Shown: one piece after another, positions 1-4,751 of the stretch
Layout: the number at the start of each line of letters is the position of its first letter
How positions within the stretch are numbered: position 1 is the first letter of the stretch
Source of the DNA: Acidobacteriota bacterium
GTDB taxonomy: Bacteria; Acidobacteriota; Terriglobia; Versatilivoradales; Versatilivoraceae
Reading direction: 5' to 3'
NCBI GenBank assembly: GCA_026706225.1
Contig: JAPOZE010000161.1
Coordinates: forward strand, 1-5,250
Length of the DNA stretch: 5,250 nt
Position numbers and translations under genes: made by a program
Notes under the pieces: model-generated
What the model saw: only the letters and a program-made list of their open reading frames with translations
Database searches by the model: none
Told to the model about the DNA's origin: nothing

Positions 1-284
1 GTCCGGAGTCCCAGTGCGCCAAGAACCAGCGGAACGGCCCCTGCGGGGGGACCCGGCAGGGCAAATGCGAGGTGGGTGAAAAGGATTGTATCTGGGCGCT
101 TGCCTATGATCGCCTGAAAGCCTACGGCGAGGAAGAAGGCATGCTGGAGCGTCCGGTGGTCTTTCGCAACGGTGCTCTCAGAGGCACCAGCGCCTGGGCC
201 AACGCCTTCCTGGGGCGTGACCACCATGCGGCTGCCGGAGAGAGTGGGGAGGCCTCCCGCTCCGGCCCCTCGAAAAGGCGCTGA
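1..284 (+). CDS. Methylenetetrahydrofolate reductase C-terminal (MetV-like) domain protein, 3' end only
   Basis: This is the C-terminal end of a gene that begins before the window. The reading frame starts at base 3 and ends at TGA 282-284, giving 93 visible residues. The first visible residues carry CAKNQRNGPCGG, followed by GKCEV and a CIWALAYDRLK stretch, with Cys at visible residues 5, 14, 22 and 29. This Cys-rich pattern is the signature of the MTHFR C-terminal domain family, found alone as MetV or fused behind a MetF-like barrel. The segment GTSAWANAFLGRDH near the end also fits that family; the last 20 or so residues are a variable Gly/Ser/Arg tail. The Cys residues are candidate metal or Fe-S ligands (inference). 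The role would be redox conversion of methylene- and methyl-tetrahydrofolate in the cytosol. The methyltransferase 90 nt downstream supports a folate C1 role. Whether a MetF barrel is fused upstream cannot be seen. An internal ATG at 72 lies after three of the four Cys, so it is not a real start. Confidence 0.88.
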   Translation, partial: PESQCAKNQRNGPCGGTRQGKCEVGEKDCIWALAYDRLKAYGEEEGMLERPVVFRNGALRGTSAWANAFLGRDHHAAAGESGEASRSGPSKRR

Positions 285-374
285 CCCGCAAGCCTTCAAG
301 ACTGGGCCGAAACGGTACGCAAGACGAAGGGTAATGGCAGGCAATATCCGGCGATGCGGCCAGAAAGCAGGGCT

Positions 375-1409
375 ATGAACAGGAACGGGAACCAGCTTCA
401 GTTCACGACCATCGGCGAGAACATTCACACCACCCGGGTCCTGTTGAGAAAGGGGAAGCGCATCGTCCGGAATCCCGACGGAGTGGAATCGGTCCTCTAC
501 AGGAACTCCGAAGGCGAGATCCGCTACCTGCCCATCCCGGAAGCGGTCAAGCAGACCCAGGACTACCAGGAGGGTCGGGTCAAGCATGTGAAAATCGCCG
601 TGCTGGCGGCCCAGGCGGGTGGCCCCGAGTCGGAAGAGGGACTCAGGTACCTCCGCTACCTGGTGGATAGGCAATTATCGGCAGGGGTGGACTTCCTCGA
701 CCTGAACGTGGACGAGGTGTCCCTCAAGTTGAATGAGCAGAAGGAGGCCATGCAGTGGCTGGTTGGCAGGGTGCAGGCCATGAGCCCCGTGCCGGTTTCA
801 GTGGATTCCTCGAACATCGAGATCATTCAGGCCGGCCTGGAGGCCTGCCATGACAAGTCGGGGAGAAACCTGCTGAATTCGGCCTCCCTGGAGCGTCTGG
901 AAGCCCTGGACCTGGCCCGCGAGCACGACACCAAGGTCATCGTGACGGCGGCCGGGGAGAAGGGGATGCCCCAGAACGAGGTGGAGCGCCTGGAGAATGC
1001 CTCGCGCATGGTGGAGGCCGCCCTGGCCAGGGGGATCTCCCTGGACAGCATCTACGTGGATGTCCTGGTGTTTCCCATCTCGGTCGACGGTCAGTTCGGC
1101 CACCATGCCCTGGAGACCATCCGGCAGTTGCGGGCCCGCTACGGGTCGGAGATGCATATCACCGGGGGACTGAGCAACGTTTCCTTCGGACTGCCCCGCA
1201 GGCGGCTGATCAACGACGTCTTCATTCTCCTGTCCCTGGAGGCGGGAGCGGACAGCGGCATCATCGATCCGGTGGCCAGCAACCTGCAGTCGATCCTTTC
1301 CATGGACCGCCAGGCCAGGCCCTATCGCATGACCGAGGACCTGTTGCTGGGCAGGGATCGCCACTGCAAGAGTTTCCTGCGCGCTTATCGCAAGGGGGAA
1401 CTGCAGTAG
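375..1409 (+). CDS. Methyltetrahydrofolate methyltransferase-like pterin-binding (dihydropteroate synthase fold) protein
   Basis: A 344-residue cytosolic TIM-barrel protein of the pterin-binding family that includes AcsE/MtgA-type methyltetrahydrofolate:corrinoid methyltransferases and the folate module of MetH. Motifs seen: TIGENIH (12-18), DFLDLNVDE (106-114), PVSVDSSN (140-147), LLNSAS (166-171), a VDVLVFPISVD strand (228-238), and ITGGLSNVSFGLPRRRLIN (262-280), the hallmark of methyltetrahydrofolate methyltransferases as opposed to true folate-synthesis FolP. GADSGIIDP follows near the C-terminus. Asp109, Asn111, Asp144, Asn168, Asp229 and Asn268 are candidate pterin contacts by family position. 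The protein is about 80 residues longer than AcsE (about 262), mostly because of a basic, charged insertion at 20-70. The start at 375 (ATG, with AGAAAG 7 nt before) keeps the conserved TIGENIH near the N-terminus; ATG 354, in the same frame and adding seven residues, is possible. No corrinoid protein is encoded in the window, so the methyl donor or acceptor is unknown. At 229-230 the usual Asp-Pro is Asp-Val. Confidence 0.9.
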   Translation: MNRNGNQLQFTTIGENIHTTRVLLRKGKRIVRNPDGVESVLYRNSEGEIRYLPIPEAVKQTQDYQEGRVKHVKIAVLAAQAGGPESEEGLRYLRYLVDRQLSAGVDFLDLNVDEVSLKLNEQKEAMQWLVGRVQAMSPVPVSVDSSNIEIIQAGLEACHDKSGRNLLNSASLERLEALDLAREHDTKVIVTAAGEKGMPQNEVERLENASRMVEAALARGISLDSIYVDVLVFPISVDGQFGHHALETIRQLRARYGSEMHITGGLSNVSFGLPRRRLINDVFILLSLEAGADSGIIDPVASNLQSILSMDRQARPYRMTEDLLLGRDRHCKSFLRAYRKGELQ

Positions 1410-1526
1410 CGGGTGCCCGGCAAGGCACGAGCCCGGGGGTTCGAGTGGAGCCGCGAAGCGGCAGCAGGTAGCCGTGGGCGCAAGTCCATGGGACCGGGAC
1501 GCGGAGAGAGAGAGCAGGCTGGAATC
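1410..1526 (+). other. 117-nt spacer with small GC-rich hairpins and a (GA)n tract
   Basis: This is the longest non-coding spacer in the window. It holds a perfect 5-bp hairpin GCCGC-GAA-GCGGC at 1450-1462, a weaker GTGCC/GGCAC pairing at 1413-1428, a short GTCC/GGAC pairing at 1484-1494, and a purine run GAGAGAGAGAG at 1504-1514 just before the next start. No T-tract follows any stem, so these are not convincing intrinsic terminators. No clear -35/-10 pair was seen. It stays open in the frame of the flanking genes, but the implied residues look like translated non-coding DNA. Confidence 0.5.
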
Positions 1527-1838
1527 ATGGCGCAGTATCAGATTCTGTTCTGGAAAGACATTCCGGCCCAGATCAAGGTCTATGAGGGTCGTCGCGGCGT
1601 TTCCAGGCCGTTGCCCGACCGCTTTCAGGTGGAGATCGACCGGGTCGCCATGGCCGAGGGCCTGGCGGGCACGGATGACTACCTGGATCAGTGGCAGTGG
1701 ACGGCCAGACAGGAACGGTCCGGCACCACCCAGGAGATCCTGGACAGTCTGGCCGAGGAGCTCGAACGGGAGTTTGACGCCCGCAAGCGCAAGCGAGCCG
1801 GACGTTCAGGCAAGTCCGGGAAAGATTCAGCGAGGTAG
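1527..1838 (+). CDS. Small protein resembling the Pfam 'Virulence factor' family, linked to folate C1 genes
   Basis: A 103-residue protein with no signal peptide or membrane segment. It opens with a hydrophobic strand and Trp-Lys (QILFWKDIPAQIKV, residues 5-18), then RFQVEIDRVAMAEGL (32-46), DDYLDQWQW (50-58), and an amphipathic helix EILDSLAEELEREFD (70-84). This order, a beta strand with a Trp, then a helix containing DxVAM, a Y-L-x-Q-W element and a final ELExxF helix, matches what I recall of the Pfam family named Virulence factor (PF13769). That name does not mean pathogenicity here. The tail (86-103) is Arg/Lys/Ser/Gly-rich and probably disordered. ATG 1527 was chosen because the homology-like segment starts there and an AGG lies 8 nt upstream; the GTG at 1413 would add 38 residues of low-quality sequence. 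The gene follows the folate methyltransferase, and its stop lies 3 nt before the SDR start, so it is probably cotranscribed and coupled. The biochemical function is unknown; an accessory role in C1 transfer is an inference from context. Confidence 0.78.
   Translation: MAQYQILFWKDIPAQIKVYEGRRGVSRPLPDRFQVEIDRVAMAEGLAGTDDYLDQWQWTARQERSGTTQEILDSLAEELEREFDARKRKRAGRSGKSGKDSAR
1832..1835 (+). promoter_or_regulatory. Shine-Dalgarno GAGG inside the end of the upstream gene
   Basis: GAGG lies within the last codons of the small 103-residue gene, 6 nt before the ATG at 1842, and runs into the TAG stop at 1836-1838. This placement fixes the SDR start and suggests that ribosomes finishing the small gene re-initiate on the SDR. 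Confidence 0.65.
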
Positions 1839-1841
1839 CCA

Positions 1842-2630
1842 ATGGCAGCATCCAGACTGAGACTGGAAGGGAAGGTGGCTCTGGTCACGGGAGCCTCTCG
1901 CGGCATAGGCAAGGCGATCGCCCTGGCGTTTGCCGGGGAGGGAGCCGCGGTGGCGGTCAACTACGCAGCCAATCGGCGTTTGGCCGAAGAAGTGTGCGAA
2001 GCCATCGCTTCGGCCGGAGGCCGCGCCCTCTGCGTTCAAGCCGACGTGGGAGTCGCCGAACAGGTGGACTCCATGGTACGGCAGGTAGTGGAGGAGTACG
2101 GGCGGATCGACGTTCTGGTCAACAATGCCGGGCTTCTCAACCAGGAACCGTCTCTGGAGGCGACCGGGGAGGGGTTCGACCGGATGGTGGACGTCAACAT
2201 CAAGGGGGTCATCCGCTGTGCCGCGGCCGTGGCCGAGGGCATGAAGCAGCGAGGCCGGGGGAGGATCATCAACGTCTCCTCCATTGCCGCTCTGGGCACC
2301 TCCATGCCCGGAGTGACCGGTTACGCCATGACCAAGGCTGCGGTCAACATGTTCAACCGCCGGCTGGCCAGGGAACTGGGTTCCCACAACATCACCGTGA
2401 ACGCCATTGCACCCGGATTTATCCTCACCGACATGTCTCGGGAGGGTGCCCGAGCCAGCGGGACCTACGTCGACGGCATCGCCGACCGGACCATGTTGCG
2501 TCGAGTGGGCGAGCCGTCCGACATCGCGGGGGTCGCCCTCTTTCTGGCCTCGGACGACTCGTCCTTTATGACGGGGCAGGTGCTCACCGTGGATGGCGGG
2601 CGCATCGACTATCTCACCCACTCGGTGTAA
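1842..2630 (+). CDS. Short-chain dehydrogenase/reductase (SDR), classical FabG-like type
   Basis: A 262-residue cytosolic NAD(P)-dependent oxidoreductase of the classical SDR family, of normal length. Seen in order: cofactor motif TGASRGIG (16-23), D68-V69 (adenine-contact Asp), NNAG (94-97), catalytic Asn119 in DVNIKG, RIINVSS with Ser147, Tyr161 and Lys165 (YxxxK), PGFILTD (about 190-196), and the C-terminal SSFMTGQVLTVDGG. The catalytic tetrad Asn/Ser/Tyr/Lys is complete. Arg20 in the Gly-rich loop and the lack of an acidic residue at the end of strand 2 (Asn40-Tyr41) suggest NADP(H) over NAD(H); this is inference. The substrate cannot be read from sequence. Such proteins are often labelled 3-oxoacyl-ACP reductase or glucose dehydrogenase by default. 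The neighbouring hydroxyacid dehydrogenases suggest a hydroxyacid, sugar-acid or polyol substrate instead of fatty acid synthesis; no other fab gene is present. The gene ends at TAA 2628-2630, 75 nt before the next gene. Confidence 0.93.
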   Translation: MAASRLRLEGKVALVTGASRGIGKAIALAFAGEGAAVAVNYAANRRLAEEVCEAIASAGGRALCVQADVGVAEQVDSMVRQVVEEYGRIDVLVNNAGLLNQEPSLEATGEGFDRMVDVNIKGVIRCAAAVAEGMKQRGRGRIINVSSIAALGTSMPGVTGYAMTKAAVNMFNRRLARELGSHNITVNAIAPGFILTDMSREGARASGTYVDGIADRTMLRRVGEPSDIAGVALFLASDDSSFMTGQVLTVDGGRIDYLTHSV

Positions 2631-2644
2631 CCGGTCCGTCAGGC

Positions 2645-2658
2645 CCCGGGCGCCCGGG
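2645..2658 (+). repeat. Perfect 14-bp GC palindrome in the SDR / hydroxyacid dehydrogenase spacer
   Basis: CCCGGGCGCCCGGG is self-complementary. As RNA it could form a 5-bp CCCGG/CCGGG stem with a GCGC loop, followed by TGTTTC, which is only weakly T-rich. It may be a weak terminator or pause site, a protein-binding site, or simply GC-rich chance. The alternative GTG start at 2658 of the next gene falls on its last base, which argues against that start. Confidence 0.4.
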
Positions 2659-2705
2659 TGTTTCGGATGGAATCGCGAGACAGAGTCAAAGGAAAAGAAT
2701 CCCTC

Positions 2706-3686
2706 ATGCAGCCTGAACGCATCGTCTCCATCGCTCCCATCGATCGGATAGCCATCGACATCCTGCAACAGGTGGCGCCGGTGGAGATTTCGCCCTCTCC
2801 GGATGAACCCACGGTGCTCACCCTGCTGGAGGGGACCGTCGGGCTGGTGGCCCGAGGCACCGAAGGCGGCATTACCCGGAAGATCATTGAAAACTGCCCG
2901 GGCTTGCGGGTCATCGGTCGACCCGGGGTCGGCTACGATACGGTGGACGTGGCCTTTGCCACCCGGCGGAAGATTCCCGTGGTGTACGCTCCCATTGGAG
3001 GGTTCGCCGTCGCCGAAGCGGCCCTGGCGCTGCTGATGGCCATCGTCAAGAAGGTCCAGTTGGCCGACTCCATCCTCAAGCAGGGTCAGTGGCAGCGCCG
3101 CTACCAGATGAGCACGGGGGATCTGACCGGGCACACCCTGGGGATCATAGGGCTGGGTCGAATCGGGGGTCGCCTGGCCGGGCTGGTGCGGAATTTCGAG
3201 ATGGAAGTGCTGGGCTACGATCCCTTCCTGACGGAAGAAGCAGCCAAGGGGATGGGAGTCGAGCTGGTGCCGCTGGATGACCTGCTGCGACGTTCCGATT
3301 TCATTTCGGTGCATGTCCCCCTGGGGGAGCAGACCCGCGGCATGATCAACCGGGAGCGGATCGCCCGGATGAAGCCGGGAGCCATCTTCATCAACACCGC
3401 CCGGGGCGGTGTGGTGGAAAGCCTGGACGTGTTGGCCGATGCCCTGGAGAGCGGCCACCTGGGAGCGGTGGGTCTGGACGTGTTTCCCACCGAACCCCCC
3501 GACACCTCCCACCGCCTGTTCAAACACCCCCACTTTACCGGGGCTCCCCATTTGCTGGGTGTGAGCAGTCTGGCCATGGCGCGCATCTACCGCTCCATGG
3601 CCAACGACATGGTGGCGGTTATCCGGGGGAGGCGGCCCCGCTACTGCGTCAATCCGGAGGTTTGTGAAACGCTGTTCGAGTCTTGA
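2706..3686 (+). CDS. D-isomer-specific 2-hydroxyacid dehydrogenase (phosphoglycerate dehydrogenase-like), copy 1
   Basis: A 326-residue NAD-dependent oxidoreductase interconverting a D-2-hydroxyacid and its 2-keto acid. The N- and C-terminal parts form the substrate domain and the middle forms the Rossmann domain. Visible: RPGVGYDTVDV (72-82), the cofactor loop GLGRIG (149-154), Asp172 in GYDPF, which marks NAD preference, VHVPL (202-206), the active-site Arg233 in NTARGG, Glu263 in DVFPTEP, and His282 in APHLLG. All three catalytic residues are present. The length is near that of single-domain-pair family members; there is no ACT or other regulatory domain as in long SerA. The start at ATG 2706 was chosen because AAGGAA lies about 11 nt upstream and the first strand (RIVSIAPI) begins directly; GTG 2658 and ATG 2667 are in frame but add charged, non-conserved residues. 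The substrate is not identifiable. The product ends in a VNPEV segment common in this family. The next paralogue begins 30 nt downstream. Confidence 0.92.
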   Translation: MQPERIVSIAPIDRIAIDILQQVAPVEISPSPDEPTVLTLLEGTVGLVARGTEGGITRKIIENCPGLRVIGRPGVGYDTVDVAFATRRKIPVVYAPIGGFAVAEAALALLMAIVKKVQLADSILKQGQWQRRYQMSTGDLTGHTLGIIGLGRIGGRLAGLVRNFEMEVLGYDPFLTEEAAKGMGVELVPLDDLLRRSDFISVHVPLGEQTRGMINRERIARMKPGAIFINTARGGVVESLDVLADALESGHLGAVGLDVFPTEPPDTSHRLFKHPHFTGAPHLLGVSSLAMARIYRSMANDMVAVIRGRRPRYCVNPEVCETLFES

Positions 3687-3703
3687 CTGACAGGACATTA
3701 GGG

Positions 3704-3713
3704 AAGGAAGGAA
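3704..3713 (+). promoter_or_regulatory. Purine-rich ribosome binding site AAGGAAGGAA
   Basis: A repeated AAGG/GGAA tract sits just before ATG 3717 and gives two overlapping Shine-Dalgarno matches. It sets the start of the second hydroxyacid dehydrogenase and suggests independent, efficient initiation. An in-frame TAG at 3699-3701 rules out any upstream extension of that gene. Confidence 0.7.
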
Positions 3714-3716
3714 ACT

Positions 3717-4682
3717 ATGAGAATCGTGGTGCTTGACGGCTACACCCTGAACCCCGGAGATCTTTCGTGGGAGGGTTTGGAAAAGCTGGGAACCACCGAG
3801 GTTCACGATCGAACCGAACCCGAGCTTACCCTTCAGCGTGCAGGAGGCGCGGAGGTCGTATTGACCAACAAGACCGCCCTGGATGCGGAGGCATTGCGCC
3901 AGCTCACGGGCCAGGGGCTTCGTTACGTGGGGGTGCTGGCCACCGGATACAACGTGGTGGATATTCAGGCTGCCAGGGAGCTGGGAATCCCCGTGACCAA
4001 CGTGCCCACCTACGGGACGGCCTCGGTGGCTCAGTTCGCCTTCGCGCTGTTGCTGGAGCTCTGCCATCACGTGCAGCTCCACAGCGATGCCGTCCGCGGG
4101 GGAGAGTGGTCCCGAAGCATCGAATGGTGTTTCTGGAAGACGCCCCTCATCGAGCTGTCCGGGCGGACCATGGGGATCGTCGGATTCGGCCGCATCGGGC
4201 GGCAGGTCGGCCGCATCGCCGACGCCATGGGCATGCGGGTCATCGCCCATGACGCCGTCACCGTCAATCCACCCGACTATGAAGGGTTTCGCTGGACCGG
4301 TGTGGAAGATCTGCTCAAGGAATCCGACGTGGTCAGCCTGCACTGTCCTCTGTTCCCCGAGACCGAGGGAATGATCAATGCCGAGAGGCTGGCGATGATG
4401 AAGCCCACCGCCTTTCTGCTCAACAATTCCCGGGGGCCCCTGATCGTCGACCAGGATCTGGCCGAGGCCCTCAATGCGGGTCGGATTGCCGGGGCGGGGC
4501 TCGACGTGCTGTCGGTCGAACCTCCCCTGGAGACCAACCCCCTGCTCTCGGCCAAGAACTGCCTGGTGACCCCCCACATCTCCTGGGCGACCCGGGAGGC
4601 CAGGTCACGGCTGATGGACACCGTGGTTGGAAATGTCCAGAGTTTCCTCGAGAACCGGACCCGGAATGTCGTGAACCCGTGA
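3717..4682 (+). CDS. D-2-hydroxyacid dehydrogenase, glycerate dehydrogenase / hydroxypyruvate reductase-like, copy 2
   Basis: A 321-residue NAD-dependent D-2-hydroxyacid dehydrogenase of usual length. The N-terminal MRIVVLDGYTLNPGDLSW resembles bacterial glycerate dehydrogenases (HprA-like). Further motifs: ATGYNVVDI (75-83), VPTYGTASVAQF (96-107), cofactor loop GFGRIG (156-161), Asp179 at the end of the next strand indicating NAD(H), LHCPL (208-212), active-site Arg239 in NNSRGP, Glu268 in DVLSVEPP, and His287 in TPHISWAT. The catalytic residues are complete. The TPHISWA ending and the WCFW segment (137-140) are typical of the hydroxypyruvate/glyoxylate reductase branch as I know it, so reduction of hydroxypyruvate to glycerate is the best guess, though glyoxylate or other 2-keto acids are possible. 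It is clearly divergent from its upstream neighbour, so the pair is not a recent duplication. It probably shares a transcript with the SDR and copy 1. The next gene, glpX, begins 69 nt downstream. Confidence 0.93.
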   Translation: MRIVVLDGYTLNPGDLSWEGLEKLGTTEVHDRTEPELTLQRAGGAEVVLTNKTALDAEALRQLTGQGLRYVGVLATGYNVVDIQAARELGIPVTNVPTYGTASVAQFAFALLLELCHHVQLHSDAVRGGEWSRSIEWCFWKTPLIELSGRTMGIVGFGRIGRQVGRIADAMGMRVIAHDAVTVNPPDYEGFRWTGVEDLLKESDVVSLHCPLFPETEGMINAERLAMMKPTAFLLNNSRGPLIVDQDLAEALNAGRIAGAGLDVLSVEPPLETNPLLSAKNCLVTPHISWATREARSRLMDTVVGNVQSFLENRTRNVVNP

Positions 4683-4707
4683 GCCTGCGCCCGGAATTGC
4701 CGAGCGC

Positions 4708-4728
4708 CGGCGCTGAGCTTCGGCGCCG
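4708..4728 (+). promoter_or_regulatory. Strong GC hairpin in the leader of glpX
   Basis: Bases 4708-4716 (CGGCGCTGA) can pair with 4720-4728 (TCGGCGCCG), giving a 9-bp stem with one G-T wobble and a 3-nt loop. The stem ends 12 nt before the Shine-Dalgarno of glpX. No T-run follows (GTTAGCC comes next), so it is not a standard intrinsic terminator. It could be an mRNA stability or processing element between the dehydrogenase and glpX, or a factor-dependent pause. Confidence 0.5.
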
Positions 4729-4740
4729 CCGTTAGCCACC

Positions 4741-4747
4741 AGGAGGT
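4741..4747 (+). promoter_or_regulatory. Consensus Shine-Dalgarno AGGAGGT
   Basis: A full anti-16S match, with AGGAGG placed 5 nt before ATG 4752. It is the strongest ribosome site in the window and fixes the glpX start. The TTG directly before the ATG is not preferred. Confidence 0.85.
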
Positions 4748-4751
4748 CTTG

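Noticed and set aside
172..378. 68-codon + strand open frame overlapping the end of the MTHFR C-terminal gene
   Set aside because: Out of frame with the recognised domain, Pro/Arg-rich, overlaps the next gene start, and has no ribosome site or motif.
798..1364. 188-codon open frame on the - strand inside the methyltransferase gene
   Set aside because: Same explanation: a codon-aligned shadow of a well-supported gene with no family motif.
1430..1460. A tRNA T-loop-like string GGGTTCGAGT in the spacer
   Set aside because: The flanking bases do not pair to make a T-stem, and no acceptor, D or anticodon arm can be drawn around it.
1504..1514. (GA)n run as a microsatellite or regulatory repeat
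   Set aside because: Only about five GA units; more simply a purine-rich leader before the ribosome site.
1413..1526. GTG 1413 as an upstream start for the small 103-residue protein
   Set aside because: It would add 38 Gly/Arg-rich residues, starts directly after the previous stop without a ribosome site, and the family-like segment begins at ATG 1527.
3683..3701. TTGACT resembling a -35 box before the second hydroxyacid dehydrogenase
   Set aside because: No -10-like hexamer lies at 16-18 nt; the region there is the purine-rich ribosome site. Part of the string is the stop codon of the upstream gene.
1827..4577. A 916-codon open frame on the - strand covering the SDR and both hydroxyacid dehydrogenases
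   Set aside because: It is codon-aligned with the sense genes, so its stops would be the complements of TTA, CTA and TCA codons, which these GC-rich genes do not use. The translation is His/Gly/Pro/Asp-rich, has no recognisable domain, and spans three clear genes on the other strand.
2706..4682. Recent tandem duplication of the hydroxyacid dehydrogenase gene
   Set aside because: The two proteins differ throughout, sharing only family motifs, so they are old paralogues or independently acquired genes.
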